NCBI GenBank assembly: GCA_030849805.1
Contig: JASANZ010002099.1
Location: forward strand, 1 to 45,194
Length of the DNA: 45,194 nt
Direction: 5' to 3'
Source: Sergeia podlipaevii
Taxonomy: Eukaryota; Euglenozoa; Kinetoplastea; Trypanosomatida; Trypanosomatidae
The position numbers were made by a program, and so were the translations under genes. Positions within the stretch are counted from its first letter, which is position 1. Each line of letters starts with the position of its first letter. The notes under the pieces are model-generated. The model did not search any database, was not told where the DNA came from, and saw only the letters and a list, made by a program, of their open reading frames with translations. Below are positions 9,674 to 18,323 of this stretch, in pieces.

Positions 9674-10301
9674 GTGCTGGGGGAAAGAAAAAAAAAAAAG
9701 GAATTATAAAAATATAAGATTTCCTTCTTGAAATAGATAATGTAGAGCGGCAGTTACAGGATGAGATAGTTTTACACCCTTTTTGTATGCGTGCTTCTTT
9801 TCTGAATAATAATTGAAATAATAATATTTGCTATTTAGGATGAACGGCTGAAACTACTTTTGAGCCAGGTGACTTTCTTTTTTTTTTAAAAAAAAAAAAA
9901 GAGGAAGAGGAAGGCATAGACGGCAACAATACAACACAACCATAAAGGCGGGGGAAAGGGGGATAGAACGCAAAATGCGCAGTGTATCCCTTCTCAAGTA
10001 ATTGTGCATGATTGAAATAGTGAATCAGAAAGAAAGAAAAAAAAAAGTGACCTGCAGAGACGCCTCGCTGCAGCGAACCGACATATATGTTTTCCTCCTT
10101 TTTTTTTGGCGTGCATTCCACACATACATTGGCCCTTGCGTGAGTGGGCGAGGTGCTTGTGTGGTGAAATTACATTCACTCTAATGTACAAAAGAAGCAG
10201 CAACACAAGGCAAAGTAAATAAATAAACATAAAATTGTGAGTTTCCTAGTGTACATGGGGTGGGGAAACACTGCACGTATTCATGTGTCTACCGAAAGGC
10301 T
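9674..10301. other. Intergenic region between the 996-residue gene and RAD23
   Basis: This is the 3' UTR of the upstream gene and the RAD23 leader. It has T and A runs, including a T9A12-type hairpin-capable junction near 9879-9900, and no credible coding frame. Confidence 0.55.
9677..9700 (-). promoter_or_regulatory. Polypyrimidine tract and splice acceptor for RAD23
   Basis: On the minus strand T12 followed by CTTTCCCCCAG places AG at 9678-9677, three bases before the RAD23 ATG. The site is canonical and predicts an extremely short native leader. Confidence 0.65.
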
Positions 10302-13292
10302 TTAGCGAATGGCGGAAGGGGCGGTGCGCTCTGCGGCAACGGTGTCTTTTGGCGCGCGCTCGTTATACATGCGCCACAGGAGTGCCGCATCGGGCTCCTG
10401 CTCCTTCGCCTTCCGCCTCCGTGACGCCGCCAGTGCTGCTTGCATGCGCGATGTACGCGTCCCTTGTCCCGCCATGCACCGAGACTGAAAGAGAGTTTCG
10501 TAGCATTTAACATTCTGCGCAATCTCCAGCGCGGCATCGTCCGCCTCTGCGATGGGTGGGTTGTGTGCATCGTCGTCGCTGCTCTCCTCCAGTTGGCCGA
10601 CCCCAATGCCACAACTCTGGCGCAGCTGGCGTTGCCCCATTGGAGAGGAAGTAGTGGGGGAGCTGACCGCAGACGTCGCAGTGCCCTTGGTACCGCCACC
10701 CGTGCCCGCGAGCCACGCGGCAAACTCATATTCTAGGCGCTTGCGCCGTTTGCGGTGCTCCTCATAGCGCGGGTTGCGCGAGTTTACGGCGCCTTTTACA
10801 AGTGAGTGGAAATCTAACACGTACAGAAGCAGCATGCCACCACACTGCACCACCTGCCCTTCCACGTGATAGTGAATGGTACCGCCAGGAGTTGACCGCG
10901 GAAACGCGCACAGCACCAGCTGATCTTCGTTTTTGGCCATCCATAACGCGCACGTAAAGCGCTGCATAACAGTGTGAGGAATGCCGCGATTGGCTGTGGA
11001 AGATGCCAGAACGCCTTGAAAGGAGACCAGACGGCCTACATCACTACTGCGCAGATTCGCTGCGTCAATGTCTCCTGCTACGATGTCCTGTGTGGTCGCC
11101 TCACTCTGCCACTGCATTTCCGCGGCGTTGCTGCGAGCGGAGAACGGCTCACTCTCACCCAAGTCGACATACCGCCCTTGGCCAAAAATATCAAATAGGT
11201 CAAGCGTTTGGCCAAAAGACCGCTCAAGGCTAATGAGATCCGCTGCTGACGGGAAGAGACCACGCTCACATGCCACACGAAGTGTGTCGCAGCGTGAGAG
11301 CGCGTGCAGGCACTGAAAACAACTGAGGCACGCATCAGAAAGTGCCCGGCGCAGAAGGTGGTGCTGCTGCCCCATAAGATTGTCAAGCGTCTCGCGAAGG
11401 CGAATGCGGTGAATGCGGCCACCTGTGCCGCCCGCCTCAGCCATTTCAGTCTCTTCAGTCCCAGCGTCTGACGCTGCCGCCACCGTGCTGTTTGGTTCCC
11501 CCTCAGCAGGAGCTGCGCTACTGGTCGGCTTCCATCCAGCCGGTGGAGTGACGAGTGGAGGGAAGGAGAGATAGAAGCGGCACGGGTAAAATTGCTCGGA
11601 ATTTAGAAGCACACGCAGCCGGGGATCGCAGTCCGCAGCGCGCATGACCCCCTCCACGACGCGGTGCACTTCAGAAACGAGCCCCTCTAAACAGACGACA
11701 CGCACCTTTCCATCCATCACCTCGAATCCACTAATACCTGCCGGGCTCACAAGCGTGAAGGGCTTCTCAAACTCCATTGGGGGCTTTGGGGGCGGTGGGG
11801 GTGGCAGTGTCGCACTAGTCTTTTTCCCTTTGGCGCCACCAGAGGAAGCCGCGGTGCCGCCCCTCTTCACGCGCGATGTCCTCGACACAGGGTTGGACGG
11901 CGCCTCCTCGGTCTCCTCTTCAAGAGGCTCAGGCTCGGGTTCTGAGTAAATGTGCACATCTTCACGAGCCCTCGGCAACTGCTTGAGCTCCCGCAGAAGT
12001 GTCGACACAGCCCTCTCGCTCCATGATGCAGCATACGGTATCACCAGCACCGCGCGCGTCAAAAGCATTCCACGGCCGACAGTGCTTCCAACGTCGTTGA
12101 CGTGCACCGGACGTGGAAGTGGAACAAGAGTATCAATGGATACCGACACCGTGCAGCCGCTAGTGAGACACGTCTCGCGGGCAGGAAGGGTGGTCCTGCT
12201 GGGAAGCAACTGTACCGATTCGTTCTGAAATGTCTGTGCGTCAGTCACAAAACCGCGAAGAGAGAAACTACCGCTCCCTATCCCCATCCACCCCTCATCA
12301 TCTCGTCGATGCACCGTCACTGTGACGATTTCAAGACTGGCTTGGCGATACGCCTGCAGGGGGTTGCTGCTGCCCAGGAACATCACCGCACGGAACGGCA
12401 AAGGCTTTGCGCTAGGTGGCGCCATGAGTCTAGCCACCTCCTTACCAAAGCAACGAACTACGACCTTCAGCTGTGAAGTTGCGCCTTCGCTAGGAATGTT
12501 TTCGATCGAGTGTACAGTGATAAACGCGGGTCTGTACTTGCTCACAAGCTCAACAGGTAGCAGCGGTGAATCCGCGCACTGTATCTCGATCCAGCACTTG
12601 GTGCACGCTACAAGCTCACTGCTGCTGCTGCTCAGTGGCAATGTATATCGCGCCACTCTGTCGTGGGCAAGGTCTATCAGGGAGAGGGGCACACGACCTA
12701 GGCACTCACCACGACTCAAGACATCCTCTTTCTGTGCCTTTAGCAACTTCTGCTTATCAGCACTGTTTACACGGGCATTGGCTGCGGCGACCGAGGCAGC
12801 GTGAGCAGACTGCTTTGCTCTCTTTAACTTGCTACCACCACTCGCAGCGTTTTCATCTGCGGCGTCAGCAGCTGGCAGAGGCAGAGGGGGCGGAGGCGCA
12901 TATATAGCAGCCATGTCAGCCCTTTCACCATCCATGAGTGCTTCCAGTGCGGAGAGCTCCGTCAAAACCCGCTGCTCTAGTAGAGGAACAAAAAAATGGG
13001 CGGGGTCTCTCCGGGGAGGTGGTGAGTGTGCAGTGTTGGCGGTACTGCTAGCAAGCCCCGTTGGTGCGGCAGCAGCTATGTTCTGTGCGGCAGACACTGC
13101 CTCAGCGATAGAAATGAAAAGATCACCTCCGTTGATATTGAGGTGCAGCAAAAGGCGCTGCAGCTCTTCTTGGACCGACGCAGCCATATCCACATCAGCG
13201 GGCAGCTGAGCGTGAAAGGAAACACTCAGCAGACGTTCGTCTTCTTGCAGCGGCACTACTTCGAGCACGGCGTTCTTCTTGCCTTTCTTCAT
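10302..13292 (-). CDS. Large hypothetical protein, possibly cilia-associated (CFAP92-like)
   Basis: A 996-residue protein with no transmembrane segment and no catalytic motif I recognise. The N terminus is basic (MKKGKKNAVLEVVP). Around residues 245-400 a beta-rich stretch starting near LVSKYRPAFITVHSIENIPS looks like a C2-like domain. A disordered Pro/Lys linker follows at about 470-510. A second conserved-looking block begins at about MEFEKPFTLVSPAG and includes EVMDGKVRVVCLEG. The C-terminal third is polar with a basic end containing several short Arg/Lys patches. The combination of C2-like segment plus 'EGL' block reminds me of the DUF4550/CFAP92 (KIAA1257) family of ciliary proteins, but this is a weak resemblance from memory. 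The probable acceptor is the AG at 13449-13448 after a T-rich tract, about 155 bases upstream, with no ATG between. The gene is surely real: the frame is long and uses G/C-ending codons. Confidence 0.7.
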   Translation of the reverse strand: MKKGKKNAVLEVVPLQEDERLLSVSFHAQLPADVDMAASVQEELQRLLLHLNINGGDLFISIAEAVSAAQNIAAAAPTGLASSTANTAHSPPPRRDPAHFFVPLLEQRVLTELSALEALMDGERADMAAIYAPPPPLPLPAADAADENAASGGSKLKRAKQSAHAASVAAANARVNSADKQKLLKAQKEDVLSRGECLGRVPLSLIDLAHDRVARYTLPLSSSSSELVACTKCWIEIQCADSPLLPVELVSKYRPAFITVHSIENIPSEGATSQLKVVVRCFGKEVARLMAPPSAKPLPFRAVMFLGSSNPLQAYRQASLEIVTVTVHRRDDEGWMGIGSGSFSLRGFVTDAQTFQNESVQLLPSRTTLPARETCLTSGCTVSVSIDTLVPLPRPVHVNDVGSTVGRGMLLTRAVLVIPYAASWSERAVSTLLRELKQLPRAREDVHIYSEPEPEPLEEETEEAPSNPVSRTSRVKRGGTAASSGGAKGKKTSATLPPPPPPKPPMEFEKPFTLVSPAGISGFEVMDGKVRVVCLEGLVSEVHRVVEGVMRAADCDPRLRVLLNSEQFYPCRFYLSFPPLVTPPAGWKPTSSAAPAEGEPNSTVAAASDAGTEETEMAEAGGTGGRIHRIRLRETLDNLMGQQHHLLRRALSDACLSCFQCLHALSRCDTLRVACERGLFPSAADLISLERSFGQTLDLFDIFGQGRYVDLGESEPFSARSNAAEMQWQSEATTQDIVAGDIDAANLRSSDVGRLVSFQGVLASSTANRGIPHTVMQRFTCALWMAKNEDQLVLCAFPRSTPGGTIHYHVEGQVVQCGGMLLLYVLDFHSLVKGAVNSRNPRYEEHRKRRKRLEYEFAAWLAGTGGGTKGTATSAVSSPTTSSPMGQRQLRQSCGIGVGQLEESSDDDAHNPPIAEADDAALEIAQNVKCYETLFQSRCMAGQGTRTSRMQAALAASRRRKAKEQEPDAALLWRMYNERAPKDTVAAERTAPSAIR

Positions 13293-13609
13293 TTTGCCTC
13301 TAAAACGTTACTTCAGTGATATTCTCTTTATCTTATGCCCTTCAGGCGTCCCACCTCCTCGTATCTGCTTTCCTTTTCCTCTAGGCACTAATCGTCCTTT
13401 CAGTAAACGGTAGTGAAACTTTCGTAGACTCGTCAAAAATGGGATTGCTCAAAAAAACAAAAAAAAACAAAAAAAAAAGAACTCCGGCACTTCCTTCTGT
13501 TAAATGGAGTTTGCTTCCTGCTCTTTAGAAGGGAAACTTAACATCAATAAAAAAAAATTTAAAAAAAAGATGGTATTCATACAGCAGAAAATGAGCATAA
13601 AGATTCAGT
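13293..13609. other. Intergenic region upstream of the 996-residue gene
   Basis: It is purine-rich in the mRNA sense near the ATG. The T-rich tract (plus A runs about 13450-13480) followed by TTTGAG is the likely splice-acceptor zone. Several A runs near 13548-13568 may mark the upstream gene's 3' UTR. No coding frame is seen. Confidence 0.55.
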
Positions 13610-13855
13610 TCACAAGTAGCAGCTCCAGCGCGTATTTTGAGTCAACGCACTCGACCAAAAACATGCAACAATACCAGTAGGTATAGCAACGCACATCATT
13701 GTTACACGTGCTTTCCGTAAATGTGCATAGGCAGGTACATTCTTGTTAAAAATATGTTTTGAATACCGACTACAATCCTTTCCTTCCACCGCTGGATCGT
13801 AAAACCAGTAAAAGAAAGTCAAAAGCGTGGCCAAGGCAAAGGTATAAACGGACAT
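13610..13855 (-). CDS. Small two-span membrane protein (81 residues), unknown function
   Basis: An 81-residue frame between the phosphatase and the 996-residue gene. It has a hydrophobic N-terminal segment (about residues 3-18, FALATLLTFFYWF), a polar middle (about 20-50) rich in Lys, Tyr and His, and a second hydrophobic segment (about 50-68, TMMCVAIPTGIVACFW). The composition is not a homopolymer translation, and the codons are mixed and ordinary. On this strand a T9 tract continues into a pyrimidine-rich stretch ending TACGCAG (AG at 13950-13949), which gives a 93-base leader before the ATG with no other ATG. Small two-span proteins of this kind are common among mitochondrial inner-membrane complex subunits of trypanosomatids, but that is only a guess. 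I do not recognise the family. Confidence 0.62.
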   Translation of the reverse strand: MSVYTFALATLLTFFYWFYDPAVEGKDCSRYSKHIFNKNVPAYAHLRKARVTMMCVAIPTGIVACFWSSALTQNTRWSCYL

Positions 13856-14300
13856 GGGTACAATGACGAGGCTGTACTAAATTCTTCACTGCTCTTACGT
13901 ATGCTACGAACAAGCAATAACTCACAAAACAACTCGATATATGAGCAACTGCGTAGAACAAGTAAAGAGAACAAAAAAAAATTATAAACTACATGCGTGT
14001 TGAAGTGATGGTCGCTTCGTCCGCAAAAAAAAAAAAAAAAAACATCAAAGATTTTTGTTACAGCAAGAGTGAGCACACACACAGAGAAAAAAAGAATGAC
14101 TTCATGTGTCTCTCTGAAGTAAAACGAAACAAAAAAGAAATGTATTACGCAAATATCGGCGCAGCAAAACAAAAGTAACACACACACACACAAAGAATAA
14201 AGAATTTGCTATCTGGCAATGCTTAAAAAAGAAAAATTTATGAGAAAAAGGTAAAGAGAGGGGTGCATAAAGACTCGAACTCTCCCCGCGCTTGCCTTTT
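13856..14300. other. Intergenic region between the phosphatase and the 81-residue gene
   Basis: This is the 3' UTR of the phosphatase and the leader of the small gene. It has an A run of about 18 near 14025-14042 and a CA repeat near 14181-14192. Frames in this stretch translate homopolymers. Confidence 0.55.
13949..13981 (-). promoter_or_regulatory. Polypyrimidine tract and splice acceptor for the 81-residue gene
   Basis: On the minus strand T9 GTTCTCTTTACTTGTTC is followed by TACGCAG, with AG at 13950-13949. This is a strong acceptor, and it supports the small downstream frame as a separate gene. Confidence 0.6.
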
Positions 14301-15416
14301 CTATACTGTGCCATAATTCTCGCCGAGATTGGGCTGCTCCGCGTCAAGTAGCCCCTCGCGTCGCTTCTCCAACTTGTGCAGTAAGTAGCCTACAGCAGCA
14401 ATGAAGCCAAGCACTAGCGCCACAAAGACCACCACACGCAAAATCCTATGCGCAAGACTAGGTCGTTCAGCGCTGTACTGACCTGCGTCGCTGTATTCCA
14501 TGGTGGCTTCAATGAGCTGAATGTGCCAGGTGAGGTCGTCAATCTCAAGCGCGGCGACGTGGCCTGGATCGCCCTTCTTCCAGCGTGACATACCAAAGTC
14601 AATGTCAATTAGTCGGCCGTTGCACAGTCGCCAGTCATCGAAGTCCATCGGATCGTGTGGTACGTGGCCAACGACGACGGACTGGACGCCAGGGAACTTT
14701 TTGTCCAGCACTTTGGTCAGATCATCGCACTTGACGTTGAGAATGCTCCGCACAAGAATTGGATTCGCAACTTCGTCGTCCTCCTCCTCAGTGAGGTCAA
14801 GGCCGCGACTCGCGAGAGGAGAGATGGTGCCATTGACAAGAGCGTTGCGAAGTTCCATGTTGAACTCATCCACCTTGCGAATGCTGGTGATCATTTGCGC
14901 CGTGGCAGTGGAGAAGCCACCATGCATAAAAAGAAAAGGCCCGTAGTGATAGATAGCCAGGCGAGTGCGCAGGTACATGCCAAGTTCCGTCGCGTTGGAC
15001 AAAAGTTTATCGCGGCCTTCCTCACCACCACTCTCACGCAGGCTGAAGGCATCTACGGCAGTGTAGTCACCACGAAAGTTGCGCAACTCATGGTTGCCTA
15101 GAAGCTGTATCACATCGCCCCCTTTAGCCCTCGCTTCCTTGCGCAGTTTCATAAGAAGTCGTACAATTTTAATGTCATCAGGTCCAACATCGAGAATATC
15201 GCCAAGTTGCACAAAATAGGCGTCCTCGCCAATCCAATGGTTATGCTCGTCAATAAGGAGAGCAAGACGAAGCACCGCAGTGCTCTGGTTGTAGTCCCCG
15301 TGAAGGTCACCAACAGCAACCACGCGACGAGCAGATACTACATGGATGTGAAGAGAAAGAAGAACCGCCAACAGCAACACGAGTGATGGTGCTGCGATAC
15401 GCTTTGCTAAAGCCAT
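14301..15416 (-). CDS. Membrane-anchored Shewanella-like PPP phosphatase
   Basis: A 371-residue calcineurin-like phosphoesterase. Residues 8-29 form a signal peptide or anchor (SLVLLLAVLLSLHIHVVSA). The PPP motifs follow in order: GDLHGD at 36-41, GDILDVG at 72-78, GNHE at 107-110, HGGFS at 165-169 and GHVPHD at 250-255. A C-terminal transmembrane segment lies at about 325-345, followed by a short basic/acidic tail. The segment GDILDVGPDDIKIV to KGGDVIQLLGNHELRN strongly resembles Shewanella-like (SLP/SHLP) phosphatases, which are bacterial, plant and protist enzymes absent from animals. The usual Arg of GDxxDRG is Val here (residue 77), so activity or substrate may differ. The topology suggests a lumenal or surface catalytic domain. 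The frame extends 55 codons upstream, but the signal peptide is proper only from the ATG at 15416. Confidence 0.86.
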   Translation of the reverse strand: MALAKRIAAPSLVLLLAVLLSLHIHVVSARRVVAVGDLHGDYNQSTAVLRLALLIDEHNHWIGEDAYFVQLGDILDVGPDDIKIVRLLMKLRKEARAKGGDVIQLLGNHELRNFRGDYTAVDAFSLRESGGEEGRDKLLSNATELGMYLRTRLAIYHYGPFLFMHGGFSTATAQMITSIRKVDEFNMELRNALVNGTISPLASRGLDLTEEEDDEVANPILVRSILNVKCDDLTKVLDKKFPGVQSVVVGHVPHDPMDFDDWRLCNGRLIDIDFGMSRWKKGDPGHVAALEIDDLTWHIQLIEATMEYSDAGQYSAERPSLAHRILRVVVFVALVLGFIAAVGYLLHKLEKRREGLLDAEQPNLGENYGTV

Positions 15417-16140
15417 TTCACAGGGTGGAGCGCAAGTGTATATGACGCCGATGATGTAGGTCTTGTTATTTGTGTATTTGCCTGCACCGCTCACTCGCAG
15501 CCTGTTTCTCTCTTTCTGGCTTCCGCTAAGATATATCAAATGGCAAAAGAACCGATTATAGTAGTATGGACGAAGACACAAGAGGGAAAACGCGGAGCTT
15601 CAACAACTACTTTTTTTCCTTACTAGACTAATGAATTGAATATTTCTTCCCCTTTTCTATTGTTCTTTTCAGAATGAAATGTCAGAAAACGGTAATGAGA
15701 GGGAAAAAAAAGAGGCTCCGTAGTGGCTATAAAACGAGGAAGTCAATAAAAGAAAATCCCTACGCTTCCTTCCCTCTGTTATTGAAAATAAAACTATACT
15801 TCAGCTACTTTCTTTGTCTCGTGTGATTGAAATAGAGGATAAAAACGAGTGAGTAAGGGAGAAGAAAGACAAAATGCGTATGTGTGGAAAGAAGAGGAGA
15901 AAACAGTTCAACTTGCCGCTATTGTTACAGAAATTGTGCCGATCTTTGAAATGCAATCATGATCGTGCTGGCCTATCGATGTCTCTCTCTCTCTCTCGAT
16001 GCATGTGTTTCGCTTAGGCGGAGGCTCAGCGCCTATAAAAACAACGCAAACAGCAAGCCATACAACAAAGGCTACATTCAACAACAATGACAACAAAAAA
16101 AAACAGAGCCAAAAAAGACAAACAAGCTTTCACTCACTAA
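15417..16140. other. Intergenic region between the CNEP1R1-like and phosphatase genes
   Basis: This is the 3' UTR of the small membrane gene and the phosphatase leader. A pyrimidine stretch and TCTTAG acceptor (AG near 15528) lie about 110 bases before the phosphatase ATG, with no ATG between. A short CT tract occurs near 15980-15996. No coding frame is accepted. Confidence 0.55.
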
Positions 16141-16623
16141 CTACGAGCTCGAAGCACCACCACGATAGTGCATACCGTAGAACCCTTCCACATCTCTCGA
16201 CGAACAAACGCGCCCATCCGAGTACAACTTGCCGGCATCCACATCGAACTTCATCCCTAGTGATGGCTCAAGTAATACTCTATTGAGTCTGTCTATTGTT
16301 TGGTCTCCATGTTCAATGATAAAGCGCTTCTTGCTCGCGCGAATAAGAAGCAGTGCTACTAGCGACAAAAGGGTAAGAAGAGGGGAAGAAATGTCCTCCA
16401 GCCACACGGTATAAAGCGGTAAGGTTGGCGGTAGAAGTGGAAAGAGAAGCGACGAGAAGGTGAGCACGAGCAACTGCGAGAAGAAAATCAAGGAGAAGAG
16501 TGCGGTCAGAAGCTGAACAAAATGATAGGAGCGATCCTGGCGAAGCAGTAAATACTGAAGAGCCACTTCGAACGCCGCCGTACCTGCGGCATCGCGCTCC
16601 TTCCCCACAGCTCTGTTGTGCAT
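16141..16623 (-). CDS. Two-span membrane protein resembling CNEP1R1/Spo7
   Basis: A 160-residue protein. A hydrophilic N terminus is followed by an amphipathic helix (FEVALQYLLLRQDRSYHF), two transmembrane segments (about 35-62 and 77-96), a basic stretch ASKKR, and a cytosolic tail of about 60 residues. The order helix-TM-TM-tail, the tail segment RLNRVLLEPSLGMKFDVDAGKL and the overall size resemble the nuclear envelope phosphatase regulatory subunit (CNEP1R1/TMEM188; yeast Spo7), whose tail has a similar 'R-x-VL...D-x-GKL' pattern. That subunit partners an HAD phosphatase to dephosphorylate lipin and control phospholipid synthesis. The resemblance is from memory, not alignment. The start at 16623 lies 13 bases after a strong TTTAG acceptor; the frame upstream only translates the pyrimidine tract. 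Confidence 0.55.
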   Translation of the reverse strand: MHNRAVGKERDAAGTAAFEVALQYLLLRQDRSYHFVQLLTALFSLIFFSQLLVLTFSSLLFPLLPPTLPLYTVWLEDISSPLLTLLSLVALLLIRASKKRFIIEHGDQTIDRLNRVLLEPSLGMKFDVDAGKLYSDGRVCSSRDVEGFYGMHYRGGASSS

Positions 16624-17072
16624 AGCGCACGCGGACCTAAAGGGGGGAGAAAGGAAAAAAAAAAAGAGAGGGACAAACAACAAAACACTAGCGAACTTAG
16701 CGCCAGTGAACGCAGCAGCCCCTGTACGCTAAACATGCAGAAAAACAATTTAAAAAAAAGAAAAAGGCAAGAGGCCCGTTGTGTGAAAAGGAAACAAAAT
16801 GCAGTTTCTCCCAACATCACATTTGTATTGGGGAATTATACAAAACACTTATACAGCACAGTCTTGCATTACCGTAAAAGGCAGAGAAAATAAAAACAAA
16901 AACTCCAGATAGTGAGTGTGCATTACGTTGTTGTTGTTCTGCTCGTATTTAAGTCGTACATATACACCGCAAAACAAAAAAAAAACGTAAAGAAGAAAAA
17001 TGGCCATCTAGTACGTTGCCCCTGATTTACATTCACTTGAGATCTAAAGAAAGAAGGTAAGAAAAAATCCCT
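16624..17072. other. Intergenic region between the ankyrin and CNEP1R1-like genes
   Basis: It is A-rich and holds the ankyrin-gene 3' UTR and the acceptor described separately. No other feature is seen. Confidence 0.55.
16637..16670 (-). promoter_or_regulatory. Polypyrimidine tract and splice acceptor for the CNEP1R1-like gene
   Basis: On the minus strand T11 CCTTTCTCCCCCCTTTAG gives AG at 16638-16637, 13 bases before the ATG. This is one of the clearest acceptors in the window. Confidence 0.7.
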
Positions 17073-18323
17073 TTACTTCTTTGTAGTGGCTTTTTCTAAT
17101 AGCGCCTTCTTTCTTTTGATTTCCTCTTCTTGAAAGCGCACTGCCTCGATCGTTTCATCAAGCATCGTGCGCGCATCCTCTTCCACGCGAGTCCGCTCTT
17201 CGTTCTCACGCGCTAGTCGGTCGTCTTCCGCCTGCTCTAACTGACGTCTACGCTGCACATCAGCGTACGCCCTCTCCTTCCAGCTTGTGCGCAACTGAAT
17301 CGCCGCCTCCATATTCGCCTCAAACTCGCGTTGTGCCGCCTCCTCTTGCTTCTGTCGCCTCTCTACTTCCTCCTTGGTAAATAGCCTTTTGAGACTGCGT
17401 CCCACGTAGTCATCTGCCTTCTTGCGTGAGGCGTTTTCTTGAAACGGGTCGCACCCAGCAACCAACAGCATTGCTATAAGATCATCCCACTCCTTTGAGT
17501 CCGGTCGCTGATGCAGCGCAGCCAGATGCAGTGGGGTGTTGAGCTCGGCGTTCTGAATATTGGCGTTCGCGCCAGTGTCAAGAAGCATCCGAAGGATTGC
17601 AGTATCACAGCGGATAGCACAGAAGTGAACGCCTGTGTTGCCCTGACGGTCCTGACGGTTGCAGTCCGCGCGCTGCTCCAGAAGGTACCGCGTCACATCA
17701 CGTTGCCCCATCTTGACCGCTACCAGTAGAGGAGTTACATCGAGGTTATCGCGTGCGTCCACAACGGCGCCATGCTCTACAAGCCAGCGACTCACGCGCA
17801 CATCGCCGTCAAAGGCGCACTTGTGCAACGCGGAGTTACGGTTCTTGTCCAGCTCGTTTACCTTCTCCACAGGATTCTCGCTGTGTCGCAGCAACGCCTC
17901 CATGCACTCCACGCTGCCGCATGCAGCAGCAGTGTGAAACGGCGTTGACAGCGTCGCGGACTGAATGGAGCCATCCGCACCATTCGCGAGGAGTACCTCG
18001 CAGCACTCCACGTAGTTGCGCGTCACCGCTTCGTGAAGCGGCGTGCGACCCTGAAAATCAGGTGCGTTCACATCAGCACGAAGCTCGGCAATCACAAACT
18101 GTAGCGTGTAGGTACTCTTTCCGAGTGCAAGATGGCAAATGGTGTTACCATGTTCGTCAAGGCACTTGGCTACGTTATCGTCGATCGCCATAAAATCACG
18201 AGCGAGTCGTCTAAGGATGTCAATATTGCTTTCTGTTACTGCCTGCCGAACAGCATCTAGCAGTGCCTTCGGCCCTTGTGGACCGCCAATAACACCTAAG
18301 CCACCTCCCTTGATTGTCATCAT
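17073..18323 (-). CDS. Ankyrin-repeat protein with C-terminal coiled coil
   Basis: A 416-residue protein with about seven ankyrin repeats between residues 20 and 310. Typical cores are visible: TPLHEAVTRNYVECCEVLLANGAD, TPFHTAAACGSVECMEALL, SALHKCAFDGDVRVSRWLVEHGA, TPLLVAVKMGQRDVTRYLL and TPLHLAALHQRP. From about residue 318 the chain is a highly charged helix, rich in Glu, Arg and Gln, predicted to be a coiled coil (KEEVERRQKQEEAAQREFE onward) ending KKALLEKATTKK. Ankyrin repeats are protein-binding platforms, so this is probably an adaptor or cytoskeletal linker. No enzymatic domain is seen and no specific ortholog is recognised. The start at 18323 (MMTIKGG) is preferred over the non-ATG upstream extension, which translates the pyrimidine-rich leader. 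Confidence 0.85.
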   Translation of the reverse strand: MMTIKGGGLGVIGGPQGPKALLDAVRQAVTESNIDILRRLARDFMAIDDNVAKCLDEHGNTICHLALGKSTYTLQFVIAELRADVNAPDFQGRTPLHEAVTRNYVECCEVLLANGADGSIQSATLSTPFHTAAACGSVECMEALLRHSENPVEKVNELDKNRNSALHKCAFDGDVRVSRWLVEHGAVVDARDNLDVTPLLVAVKMGQRDVTRYLLEQRADCNRQDRQGNTGVHFCAIRCDTAILRMLLDTGANANIQNAELNTPLHLAALHQRPDSKEWDDLIAMLLVAGCDPFQENASRKKADDYVGRSLKRLFTKEEVERRQKQEEAAQREFEANMEAAIQLRTSWKERAYADVQRRRQLEQAEDDRLARENEERTRVEEDARTMLDETIEAVRFQEEEIKRKKALLEKATTKK

